From contig CAJTLK010000052.1 of the NCBI GenBank assembly GCA_910577415.1, positions 1-12,579 on the forward strand: a stretch of 12,579 nt of DNA, in the 5' to 3' direction. Below are positions 1-6,159 of this stretch, piece by piece. Each line of letters starts with the position of its first letter. The first letter of the stretch is position 1. Position numbers and translations under genes: made by a program. The stretch comes from an uncultured Oscillospiraceae bacterium (GTDB lineage: Bacteria > Bacillota > Clostridia > Oscillospirales > Oscillospiraceae). The notes under the pieces were generated by a model. The model was not told the DNA's origin. It worked only from the letters and a program-made list of their open reading frames with translations, and searched no databases.

Positions 1-803
1 CCCTCCGGGAGCTGCTGGTGGCCGGAGACGACGAGCCTCTGGAGGAGCTGATGTCCACCGACGTCATCACCGCCCTGACCACCGAGGACCAGGAGGAAGC
101 GGTCCAGCGGATCATGAAATACGACTTCATCTCCCTGCCCGTGGTGGATCAGGAGGGCCGGCTGGTGGGCGTCGTCACCGTAGACGACGTCATGGACGTC
201 ATGGAGGAGGAGGCCACCGAGGACATTGAGAAGATGGCGGCCATTCTCCCCACCGACAAGCCCTACTTCCAGACCGGGGTGGTGGAGACATGGAAGCACC
301 GTATCCCCTGGTTGCTGCTGCTGATGGTGTCGGCTACCTTCACCGGCACCATCCTGGGCTTTTTTGAGAGCGCCCTGGCGGCCAACGCCGCCCTGACCCT
401 TTTTATCCCCATGCTGATGGACACCGGGGGCAACTCCGGGTCCCAGTCGTCGGTCACCGTCATCCGCGCCATGAGCCTGGGGGACGTGGAGTTTGGCGAC
501 CTGTTCCGGGTACTGTGGAAGGAGCTGCGGGTGGCCGTCCTGTGTGCCGCCACTCTGGGCGCGGTGGTCTTCGCCAAGGTCATGGTCATTGACCGCAAGA
601 GCGTTTCGGTGGCTGTGGTGGTGGCGCTGACCATCGTTGTCACCATTGTGATCGCCAAGCTGGTGGGCTGTCTGCTGCCCATGCTGGCAAAGCGGCTGGG
701 CCTGGACCCGGCGGTGATGGCCTCTCCCTTTATCACCACGGTGGTGGACGCCCTCTCGCTGCTTGTCTACTTCGCCGTAGCCACTCGGATATTGGGGCTG
801 TAA
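1..803 (+). CDS. mgtE: Magnesium transporter MgtE, C-terminal part (5' end outside window)
   Basis: The reading frame is open from base 3 to the TAA at 801-803, so the start lies upstream of the window. MgtE is a homodimeric inner-membrane Mg2+ channel gated by cytoplasmic N and CBS domains. The first ~75 visible residues look like the end of a CBS pair (segments around PVVDQEGRLVGVV and TVDDVMDVM), followed by the connecting helix and about five hydrophobic membrane segments. Two family signatures are visible. The stretch encoded near bases 405-480 contains DTGGNSGSQSSVTVIRAMSLG-like sequence (core GGNSGSQ). The stretch near 695-760 reads LGLDPAVMASPF then ITTVVDALS, whose Asp-Pro belongs to the pore region. 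The gene converges on rplL and shares its terminator. Any Mg-sensing leader would lie outside the window. Confidence 0.95.
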   Translation, partial: LRELLVAGDDEPLEELMSTDVITALTTEDQEEAVQRIMKYDFISLPVVDQEGRLVGVVTVDDVMDVMEEEATEDIEKMAAILPTDKPYFQTGVVETWKHRIPWLLLLMVSATFTGTILGFFESALAANAALTLFIPMLMDTGGNSGSQSSVTVIRAMSLGDVEFGDLFRVLWKELRVAVLCAATLGAVVFAKVMVIDRKSVSVAVVVALTIVVTIVIAKLVGCLLPMLAKRLGLDPAVMASPFITTVVDALSLLVYFAVATRILGL

Positions 804-813
804 AAAGATAATA

Positions 814-847
814 AAAAACGGCTGGTGATCTCTCACCAGCCGTTTTT
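814..847. terminator. Bidirectional intrinsic terminator between mgtE and rplL
   Basis: A perfect 15-bp stem pairs 814-828 with 833-847 around a TCTC loop (829-832). The stem starts with five A and ends with five T, so it gives a GC stem plus U-tract on both strands. It begins 10 bases after the mgtE stop and lies just past the rplL stop (870), as expected for a terminator shared by convergent genes. Confidence 0.93.
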
Positions 848-869
848 CTTTGGATAGGGAAGGACTGAA

Positions 870-1250
870 TTACTTCAGCTCCACCTTGGCGCCGGCCTCC
901 TCGAGCTGCTTCTTCAGCTCCTCGGCCTCGTCCTTGCTGACGCCCTCCTTGATAGCCTTGGGAGCGCCCTCGACGACAGCCTTGGCCTCGCCCAGGCCCA
1001 GGCCGGTGATCTCGCGGACGACCTTGATGACCTTGATCTTGGCGGCGGCGTCGAAGCTGGCCAGGACAACGTCGAACTCGGTCTTCTCCTCGGCGGGAGC
1101 GCCGGCAGCGGCGCCACCGGCGGCGGGGGCGGCCATGGCGGCGGCGGAAACGCCGAACTCCTCCTCCAGGGCCTTCACCAGGTCGTTCAGCTCCAGAACG
1201 GTCAGGGACTTGACCTCTTCGATCATAGCGGTGATCTTTTCGCTAGCCAT
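870..1250 (-). CDS. rplL: 50S ribosomal protein L7/L12
   Basis: This 126-residue protein has the full L7/L12 layout. The N-terminal dimerisation helices (about 1-33, starting MASEKITAMIEEVKSLTVLEL) bind L10. An Ala/Gly/Pro hinge follows (about 36-53). The globular C-terminal domain (about 55-126) carries the conserved KTEFDVVL and KIKVIKVVREITGLGLGEAK core, which contacts translational GTPases. A strong GGAGG lies 8-9 bases before the ATG at 1248-1250. It is the second gene of the rplJ-rplL operon, 35 bases after rplJ, and ends at the bidirectional terminator. rpoB, the usual next gene, is absent. Confidence 0.98.
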   Translation of the reverse strand: MASEKITAMIEEVKSLTVLELNDLVKALEEEFGVSAAAMAAPAAGGAAAGAPAEEKTEFDVVLASFDAAAKIKVIKVVREITGLGLGEAKAVVEGAPKAIKEGVSKDEAEELKKQLEEAGAKVELK

Positions 1251-1285
1251 AATTGTATACCTCCTAAATAGTATGTTGGTTGTTG

Positions 1286-1945
1286 TTACTCAGCAGCAGG
1301 AGCCTCGGGAGCGGCCTCCTCAGCGGGGGCGGCAGCCTCGGCAGGGGCCTCGGCCTCGGCGGCGGGAGCCTCCTCAGCAGGGGCGGCGGCTTCGGCGGCG
1401 GGAGCCTCCTCGGCAGCAGGGGCCTCTTCGGCCTTGGGAGCGACCTCGCCACCCTTCTCGGCGATGGCCTTGATGACGATGGCCAAGCTGGTGATGGGGG
1501 AGAGCATCATGCCCAGCACCTGACCCAGCAGGACCTCCTTGGACGGCAGCTCGGCCAGCGCGGCGATGTCCTCCAGGGGCAGCACCTTGCCGTCCATAAA
1601 GCCGGCCTTGATGACGAACCGCTCGCCGTTCAGGCCCTTAGCGAACTTGTGGATGACACGCATGGGAGCGATGGGGTCCTCCTTGCACACAGCCAGGGAC
1701 GTGGTGCCGTGGAGCACGTCGTCCAGCTCGCTGAGGCCGGTGTCGTCCAGGGCGCGGCGGACCATGGTGTTCTTGACCACGGAGTACTCCACCCCGGCCT
1801 TGCGCAGCTCGTTACGAAGGGCCGTGTCTTCCGCCACGGTGATGCCCTCGTAATTCACCAGCACGCCGCTGGCGGACGCCTTGAGGGTCTCGATCAGCCC
1901 GGCCACTACGGCTTGCTTCTCACTCAGGACTTTTGCATTCGGCAT
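1286..1945 (-). CDS. rplJ: 50S ribosomal protein L10 with long Ala/Pro/Glu tail
   Basis: L10 anchors L7/L12 dimers on the ribosomal stalk and binds 23S rRNA. Residues 1-~166 match the family: an N-terminal rRNA-binding domain (SEKQAVVAGL, then SGVLVNYEGITVAED and YSVVKNTMVRRAL), then the long C-terminal helix (about 134-164) that carries L12 dimers. The protein is 219 residues, against about 165-175 in typical bacterial L10. The excess is a tail from ~167 to 219 built almost only of Ala, Pro and Glu (repeated EAPAAE-type units). The start is supported by a GGAGGTG 10 bases upstream of ATG 1943-1945. It is first in the operon and is probably autoregulated through the leader at 2003-2128. Confidence 0.97.
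   Translation of the reverse strand: MPNAKVLSEKQAVVAGLIETLKASASGVLVNYEGITVAEDTALRNELRKAGVEYSVVKNTMVRRALDDTGLSELDDVLHGTTSLAVCKEDPIAPMRVIHKFAKGLNGERFVIKAGFMDGKVLPLEDIAALAELPSKEVLLGQVLGMMLSPITSLAIVIKAIAEKGGEVAPKAEEAPAAEEAPAAEAAAPAEEAPAAEAEAPAEAAAPAEEAAPEAPAAE
1356..1411 (-). repeat. In-frame direct repeat inside the L10 tail
   Basis: The same 20-bp stretch occurs at 1356-1375 and 1392-1411, 36 bp apart (12 codons), with looser copies around it. It encodes the EAPAAE-like units of the L10 tail. The pattern fits expansion by slippage in a low-complexity, GC-rich stretch. Confidence 0.8.
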
Positions 1946-2002
1946 TTTGGGAATTCACCTCCAGGTAGATTGAGGATAACGGCCTTTCCCTTATCCGAAG
2001 AC

Positions 2003-2042
2003 AAAGAAAAATGCCGCTTTCGTGTTCGGCACGAAAACAGCA
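2003..2042 (-). terminator. Attenuator terminator in the rplJ leader
   Basis: Read on the minus strand, bases 2042-2030 pair with 2024-2012 in a 13-bp stem (two G-U pairs) around a 5-nt loop, followed by a U-rich run (2011-2003, one interruption). It lies about 60 bases before the rplJ start codon, inside the transcript, so it would stop transcription before the operon. Its upstream arm (2033-2042) is also complementary to 2061-2070, giving a competing antiterminator. A smaller 6-bp hairpin (1974-1979 with 1991-1996) follows it. Confidence 0.85.
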
Positions 2043-2060
2043 CAATAATAGCTTATTGCT

Positions 2061-2128
2061 TGCTGCATTCTCGGCGGGGGACTGACGTCGTTAGAGCCGG
2101 AAGGCTCCCCGCTGTCTCTGAACACGCT
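2061..2128 (-). promoter_or_regulatory. L10(L12)-binding ribosomal protein leader (aptamer part)
   Basis: The 5' end of the transcript resembles the known L10 leader of Firmicutes. A basal helix pairs 2120-2127 with 2065-2072 (one mismatch). A GACAGCGGGG ... CCCCCGCCGAG motif follows, in which 2107-2112 pairs with 2074-2079. An apical hairpin pairs 2103-2107 with 2094-2098. In this family the L10-(L12)4 complex binds a kink-turn formed here and represses rplJL. The 3' strand of the basal helix (2065-2072) overlaps the antiterminator strand (2061-2070), so protein binding should release the attenuator. The class assignment rests on motif resemblance. Confidence 0.82.
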
Positions 2129-2132
2129 GGTC

Positions 2133-2161
2133 ATTATACTGCCGGGACCTGGATTTGTCAA
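2133..2161 (-). promoter_or_regulatory. Consensus sigma-A promoter of rplJ-rplL
   Basis: On the minus strand a perfect TTGACA (2156-2161) is followed by 17 bases and a perfect TATAAT (2133-2138). The predicted start point is around 2126-2128, exactly where the L10-leader basal helix begins. A/T-rich sequence upstream (about 2162-2190) could serve as an UP element. Both hexamers match consensus completely. Confidence 0.93.
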
Positions 2162-2179
2162 GGGAAAATGGAAAAGTTC

Positions 2180-2208
2180 TTTTCATTTTGCTCTGTTTCC
2201 TATATAAT
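2180..2208 (+). promoter_or_regulatory. Probable promoter of the SLH-GH5 gene
   Basis: TTTTCA (2180-2185, four of six matches to TTGACA), a 17-base spacer and a perfect TATAAT (2203-2208) precede the gene by about 70 bases. It stands back-to-back with the rplJ promoter, the two -35 boxes being 18 bases apart, so the two polymerases could interfere or share an A/T-rich upstream region. Confidence 0.65.
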
Positions 2209-2278
2209 TAAATAAAGCCGGATAGGAACGGGGAGGAGGGGAACTGCTCTCCTCTGTGAGAAAAACGGAGGTGGCTCC

Positions 2279-3856
2279 ATGAGAAAAAGTGTTCTGCGCT
2301 GTCTCGCGGCCCTTCTCTGCGCAGCGGCCCTGACCAGTTCCGCCAAGGCCGCCGCCTTTCCCGACGTAGCAGCGGGAAGCTGGTATGAGGCGGCGGTGAC
2401 GGAGATGGCGGCGGAGGGGCTGCTCCGGGGATATCCCAACGGGAACTTTGGCCCCCGTGATCCTATCACCGCCGCTCAGCTGGTCACCATCGCCGCCCGG
2501 TGCGCCGGGTTGGAGCCGGGGGAGGGAGAGAACTCCCACTGGGCGGCGGGAAGTCTGGCGGCGGCTTTGGAGGCGGGCTGGTACGACTGGGACGAGCTGC
2601 CTCCCACCGGGGAGGACTTCGATAAGCCCATTGCCCGCCAGCTGGCGGTGAAGGTGCTGATGAAGGCGCTGCTGCCCGGCGTGGGGTATGACTATACTGT
2701 GGAAGCCCGGAAGATAGGCGACCTTTCCGCGCTCAATGGACGCTACTATGAAGCGGTCCTGTCCGCCTATGCCGCCGGAGTGGTCACCGGGGACGGGGAG
2801 GGGAATTTCCGGCCCCTGGACGCTCTCACCCGGGCGGAGGCATGTATCCTCTTCCAAAGGGCGCTGGCCCGCCGCCAGGGAGGGACCCCGCCGCTGCCGG
2901 GACCGGAGGCGCTTCTCCCCGAGGAACTCCCACCGCCACGGCCTGAGGCGGCGGTCAGCGGCGGCGTGTCCGCGAACGGCTGGCTCCAGGTGGTGGGGAC
3001 ACAGCTGTGCAATGAGAGAGGGGAGCCGGTGGTCCTCCGGGGCATGAGTACCCATGGCCTTCAGTGGTACGGACAGTATGCCAATGCCCAGTCCATCGCC
3101 AACACTGCCGGGTATGGGGCAAACGTATTCCGGGTGGCCATGTATACGGCGGAGGGCGGGTACACCTCCCAGTCGGAGAGTATGAAGGAGAAAGCCTATG
3201 CGGCGGTGGACGCCGCCATTGCCGGGGATATGTATGTGATACTGGACTGGCATATCCTCTCCGACGGCGATCCTATGTCCCACGTGGCGGAGGCGGAGGC
3301 TTTTTTTGCCGAGGCGGCCACACGCTACGCCGATACCCCCAACGTTATCTATGAGATCTGCAACGAACCCAACGGGAACGCGACCTGGTCCGGCAGCGTA
3401 AAGCCCTACGCGGAGAGGGTGACGGCGGCCATCCGGGGCCAGAACTCCAAGGCCGTCATTCTCATCGGCTCTCCCACCTGGAGCCAGGACGTCCATTTGG
3501 CGGCCCAGGACCCGGTGGAGGGGGAGAATCTCATGTATACCCTCCATTTTTACGCCGGGACCCATGGGCAGTGGCTCCGGGACCGGCTGGCCGGGGCCAT
3601 GGACCAGGGCCTTCCCGTTTTTGTCTCCGAGTGGGGGACCAGCCGTGCCGACGGGAGCGGCGGGGTCTTTCCAAAGGAGAGCGGGGAGTGGCTGGACTTT
3701 CTGGCGGAGCGGGGGATCAGCTGGTGTAACTGGTCGCTGTGTGACAAGAACGAGACCTCGGCGGCGCTGAAGCCTGGGACCCCGGCGGACCGGGCCTGGA
3801 CGGAGGAGGACCTGAGCGAGTCGGGGAAGCTGGTGTTCTCCCGGTTCCGGGAGTGA
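2279..3856 (+). CDS. Secreted SLH-domain GH5 endoglucanase
   Basis: This 525-residue protein begins with a signal peptide (MRK, then a hydrophobic core to about residue 22, likely cleavage near SAKA). Three SLH-type repeats follow at about 26-70, 87-130 (degenerate) and 147-192. The first and third carry FPDV...YEAAV and the YPNGNFGPRDPITAAQ / GNFRPLDALTRAEA pattern, which bind secondary cell-wall polymer. A short Pro-rich linker (about 202-225) leads to a GH5 catalytic domain (about 232-525) most like subfamily 2 cellulases. Visible catalytic residues are the acid/base E363 in YEICNEPNG and the nucleophile E451 in VFVSEWGTS. Other conserved residues are H259, H423 and Y425. No carbohydrate-binding module is visible. 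The expected role is cell-surface cleavage of beta-1,4-glucans; true substrate specificity is not decidable from sequence. GGAGGTGG lies 4-5 bases before the ATG. The gene sits alone between ribosomal protein operons in the opposite orientation. Confidence 0.93.
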   Translation: MRKSVLRCLAALLCAAALTSSAKAAAFPDVAAGSWYEAAVTEMAAEGLLRGYPNGNFGPRDPITAAQLVTIAARCAGLEPGEGENSHWAAGSLAAALEAGWYDWDELPPTGEDFDKPIARQLAVKVLMKALLPGVGYDYTVEARKIGDLSALNGRYYEAVLSAYAAGVVTGDGEGNFRPLDALTRAEACILFQRALARRQGGTPPLPGPEALLPEELPPPRPEAAVSGGVSANGWLQVVGTQLCNERGEPVVLRGMSTHGLQWYGQYANAQSIANTAGYGANVFRVAMYTAEGGYTSQSESMKEKAYAAVDAAIAGDMYVILDWHILSDGDPMSHVAEAEAFFAEAATRYADTPNVIYEICNEPNGNATWSGSVKPYAERVTAAIRGQNSKAVILIGSPTWSQDVHLAAQDPVEGENLMYTLHFYAGTHGQWLRDRLAGAMDQGLPVFVSEWGTSRADGSGGVFPKESGEWLDFLAERGISWCNWSLCDKNETSAALKPGTPADRAWTEEDLSESGKLVFSRFRE

Positions 3857-3867
3857 GAAAGATACGA

Positions 3868-3905
3868 AAAAGCGCCTCTCCCGTTTCTTTGGGAGAGGCG
3901 CTTTT
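3868..3905. terminator. Bidirectional terminator after the GH5 gene
   Basis: A perfect 15-bp stem pairs 3868-3882 with 3891-3905 (11 bp GC-rich plus four A-T) around an 8-base loop. There is an A-tract before and a T-tract after, so it can act on both strands. It ends the GH5 transcript 12 bases after its stop and could also end the rplK-rplA transcript arriving from the right. Confidence 0.9.
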
Positions 3906-3936
3906 GGTTACTCTAAGTGAGAGGCTGTCACGCTGC

Positions 3937-4055
3937 GAAGCAGGGTGGTCGCCTCGGGATATAACTCCTCCGTCTGCGCGCGCCGCTCCTCGGGGCCTCT
4001 GGCCCCTGCGGTGCGTCCGCTCCGCTCCGTCGTTATCCCCTCGGCACCCTGCTTC
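3937..4055. repeat. 119-bp imperfect palindromic element next to rplA
   Basis: This gene-free stretch folds end to end. The outer 11-bp arms are perfect (3937-3947 with 4045-4055). Inside them 3952-3953 pairs with 4043-4044, 3956-3958 with 4037-4039, and 3961-3965 with 4032-4036, separated by small bulges. The apex has an 8-bp helix (3979-3986 with 4008-4015, one G-U) and a perfect 6-bp helix (3992-3997 with 4001-4006). It lies in the 3' untranslated part of the rplA transcript, just before the terminator. It has no coding content and looks like a dispersed palindromic repeat or a stabilising 3' RNA structure. Confidence 0.6.
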
Positions 4056-4066
4056 TCCGCGCTTCT

Positions 4067-4759
4067 TTAGACAAACTTCGCGGCGTTCAGCTTCACGCCG
4101 GGGCCCATGGTGGAGGCGGCCACGCAGCTGCGGACGTAGGTGCCCTTGGCGGCGGCGGGCTTGGCCTTGATGACGGCGCCCATGAGAGCGTTCAGGTTCT
4201 CGGTGAGCTTCTCGGGGCCGAAGGAGACCTTGCCGATGGGGCAGTGGATGATGTTGGTCTTGTCCAGGCGGTACTCCACCTTACCGGCCTTGATCTCCTG
4301 GATGGCCTTAGCCACGTCGGGGGTGACGGTGCCGGCCTTGGGGGAGGGCATCAGGCCCTTGGGGCCCAGGACCTTACCAAGACGGCCAACCACGCCCATC
4401 ATGTCGGGGGTGGCGACCACCACGTCAAAGTCGAACCAGTTTTCCTTCTGGATCTTTTCCACCAGGTCCATCTCGCCTACGTAGTCGGCGCCGGCCTCTT
4501 TGGCGGCGTCGGCCTTGTCGCCCTTGGCGAAGACCAGCACCCGCTGGGTCTTGCCGGTGCCGTGGGGGAGAACGATGGCGCCGCGGACCTGCTGGTCGGC
4601 GTGGCGGGAATCGACGCCCAGCTTCACGTGAAGCTCGACGGTCTCGTCAAATTTGGCGGGAGCGGCCTTGCACACCAGGTCCATGGCTTCGGCAACGTCG
4701 TAAGCGGCGGCCTTGTCGATGAGCTTGGCGCCGTTCTGATACTTTTTACCTCTAAACAT
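4067..4759 (-). CDS. rplA: 50S ribosomal protein L1
   Basis: L1 forms the mobile stalk at the ribosomal E site and in many bacteria represses its own operon. The 230-residue product has normal length and family signatures: MFRGKKYQNGAKLIDK, TVELHVKLGVDSRHADQQVRG, the GTGKTQRVLVFAKGDKADAAKEAGADYVG stretch, and the domain II to III region LGKVLGPKGLMPSPKAGTVT near the middle. It ends in GPGVKLNAAKFV. The GGAGG directly follows the rplK stop (TAAGGAGG), and the start lies 14 bases after rplK, which indicates translational coupling. Confidence 0.98.
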   Translation of the reverse strand: MFRGKKYQNGAKLIDKAAAYDVAEAMDLVCKAAPAKFDETVELHVKLGVDSRHADQQVRGAIVLPHGTGKTQRVLVFAKGDKADAAKEAGADYVGEMDLVEKIQKENWFDFDVVVATPDMMGVVGRLGKVLGPKGLMPSPKAGTVTPDVAKAIQEIKAGKVEYRLDKTNIIHCPIGKVSFGPEKLTENLNALMGAVIKAKPAAAKGTYVRSCVAASTMGPGVKLNAAKFV

Positions 4760-4773
4760 TCTGCTCTACCTCC

Positions 4774-5199
4774 TTAGTCGCCCACCAGCACGCCCATGGA
4801 GCGGGCGGTACCGGCGATCATGCTCATAGCGGCTTCGATGCTGGCGGCGTTGAGGTCAGGCATCTTCTGCTCGGCGATCTTGCGGATGTCTTCCTTGCTG
4901 ATGGTGGCGACCTTGTCCTTGTTGGGCACGCCGCTGGCCTTGTCCAGGCCGCAAGCCTTCTTGATGAGGACGGCGGCAGGGGGGGTCTTGGTGATAAAGG
5001 AGAAGGAACGGTCAGCGTAGACGGTAATGACCACGGGGATCAGCAGACCGCCCTCATTCTTGGTGCGCTCGTTGAACTCCTTGGTGAACGCGGCAATGTT
5101 GATGCCGTGCTGACCGAGGGCGGGGCCGACGGGGGGCGCCGGAGTCGCCTTGCCGGCGGGAATTTGCAGTTTCACATAACCGGTGATTTTCTGTGCCAT
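4774..5199 (-). CDS. rplK: 50S ribosomal protein L11
   Basis: L11 forms the GTPase-associated centre with 23S rRNA. The 141-residue product starts MAQKITGYVKLQIPAGKATPAPPVGPALGQHGINI, a nearly invariant N-terminus. Its C-terminal RNA-binding domain (about 72-141) includes PPAAVLIKKACGL and GTARSMGVLV. A longer frame could begin at a GTG at 5209-5211, but that GTG is part of the ribosome-binding site itself (AGGAGGTG). The ATG at 5197-5199, with 9 bases of spacing, is therefore the start. rplA follows after 14 bases. Confidence 0.97.
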   Translation of the reverse strand: MAQKITGYVKLQIPAGKATPAPPVGPALGQHGINIAAFTKEFNERTKNEGGLLIPVVITVYADRSFSFITKTPPAAVLIKKACGLDKASGVPNKDKVATISKEDIRKIAEQKMPDLNAASIEAAMSMIAGTARSMGVLVGD

Positions 5200-5225
5200 T
5201 TGAAACAGCACCTCCTACTTGAAAT

Positions 5226-5261
5226 GTGGTATGGACGGGAGGCTTTTATGCTCCCTCCCAC
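5226..5261 (-). promoter_or_regulatory. Probable L1-binding operator in the nusG-rplK gap
   Basis: Read on the minus strand, the leader has GTGGGAGG ... ATACCAC. GTGG (5258-5261) pairs with CCAC (5226-5229), and an inner stem GGGAGG/CCTCCC pairs 5254-5259 with 5237-5242. The two helices share two bases (5258-5259), so they may alternate or shift register. The GUGGGAGG and AUACCAC strands resemble the L1 site of 23S rRNA, the mimic used for L1 autorepression of rplK-rplA. It ends just before the rplK Shine-Dalgarno sequence. The assignment is from motif recognition. Confidence 0.62.
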
Positions 5262-5283
5262 GAGTTGACCGATTCAAACGGCC

Positions 5284-5805
5284 TTAATTTTTGATAACTT
5301 CTACCTGATCCAGCTCCAGCTCCACCGGAGTCTCCCGGCCAAACATGGAGACCACTACCCGGACCTTGCTCTGCTCCATGTCGATCTCGTCCACGGTGCC
5401 GATAAAGGATTCCAGGGCGCCGTCGGTGATCTTGACGCTGTCGCCCACGCTGTAGTTGACCACTACCTCGTGCTTCTCCACACCCAGAGCCAGAATTTCA
5501 GACTCGGAGAGGGGGATGGCCTTGCCGCCGGAACCGACGAAGCCGGTGGCGCCGCGGATGTTGCGGACCAGATGCCAGGTGTCGTCGGTGAGGACCATCT
5601 TCACTAGCACATAGCCGGGGAAGACCTTCCGCTCCACAGTCTTGGGGCCGTTGTCGGTGATCTCGGTGACGGTCTCCATGGGGATATTGGTCTCCAGGAT
5701 CAGGTCGTGCATGCCGCGGTTTTCCACGGCCTTTTCAATGCTGGCGCAGACCGTATTCTCATAGCCGGAATAGGTGTGCACCACATACCATTTTGCCTCT
5801 TCCAT
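5284..5805 (-). CDS. nusG: Transcription termination/antitermination factor NusG
   Basis: NusG binds RNA polymerase and controls pausing, termination and coupling to the ribosome. This 173-residue protein has the NGN domain (about 3-115: WYVVHTYSGYE at the start, KVFPGYVLVKM at about 60-70, then VRNIRGATGFVG) and a C-terminal KOW domain (about 118-172: VGDSVKITDGALESFIGTV). The length is normal for Firmicutes. It starts 8 bases after the secE stop, with the secE TGA forming part of the GAGG-like ribosome-binding site, so the two are likely coupled. Confidence 0.98.
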   Translation of the reverse strand: MEEAKWYVVHTYSGYENTVCASIEKAVENRGMHDLILETNIPMETVTEITDNGPKTVERKVFPGYVLVKMVLTDDTWHLVRNIRGATGFVGSGGKAIPLSESEILALGVEKHEVVVNYSVGDSVKITDGALESFIGTVDEIDMEQSKVRVVVSMFGRETPVELELDQVEVIKN

Positions 5806-5813
5806 GGCCTACC

Positions 5814-6113
5814 TCAGCCCTTGAAGAGGTTGATGAGAGCGCCCAGCAGGCCGTCGGCCAGCTTGTCAAAGAGGAAGATGCAGATGCCCACGATGACGCA
5901 GAAGACCAACACGATGAGGGTGTTGTTCAGGGTCTGCTTCCAGGTGGGCCACTGGACCTTCTTCAGTTCGGCCTTGGTCTCCTTGCACCACTGCTTGATG
6001 CGGGCGAAGACGCCGGGCTTGGACTTCTTGGCGCTCGTCTTTTCCTTCTTGTCGCTCGCGGGAGTATCGGACCCGGTGGCCTTGACCTGGTCCAGGTTCT
6101 CGTTTTCAGCCAT
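5814..6113 (-). CDS. secE: Preprotein translocase subunit SecE
   Basis: SecE clamps SecY in the SecYEG protein-export channel. This 99-residue protein is the short Gram-positive form. It has a polar, Lys-rich N-terminus (1-~35), the conserved amphipathic motif ELKKVQWPTWKQTLNNT (49-65), and one membrane helix at about 64-84. The ribosome-binding site is modest (AAGAAGGG). It lies between rpmG and nusG, the standard order for this cluster. Confidence 0.96.
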   Translation of the reverse strand: MAENENLDQVKATGSDTPASDKKEKTSAKKSKPGVFARIKQWCKETKAELKKVQWPTWKQTLNNTLIVLVFCVIVGICIFLFDKLADGLLGALINLFKG

Positions 6114-6159
6114 TGCGTGATACCCTTCTTTCTTGTGAGCTGTTATCGTTAGCGGCTCA

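Noticed and set aside
1300..1430. Possible CRISPR-like or tandem-repeat array
   Set aside because: The repeats are in-frame codons of the Ala/Pro/Glu tail of L10, with no regular spacers.
1280..2215. A 311-codon plus-strand frame over rplJ and its leader
   Set aside because: It is the complement of the repetitive rplJ tail (Gly/Leu/Ser runs) and runs through the L10 leader. There is no family resemblance.
2183..3565. A 460-codon open frame on the minus strand opposite the GH5 gene
   Set aside because: Its translation has no recognisable domain and is rich in Arg, Gly and Pro. The opposite frame encodes signal peptide, SLH and GH5 with catalytic residues.
5200..5211. Upstream GTG start adding four residues to L11
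   Set aside because: The GTG is the end of the AGGAGGTG ribosome-binding site, so it cannot be used. The conserved MAQK start follows with normal spacing.
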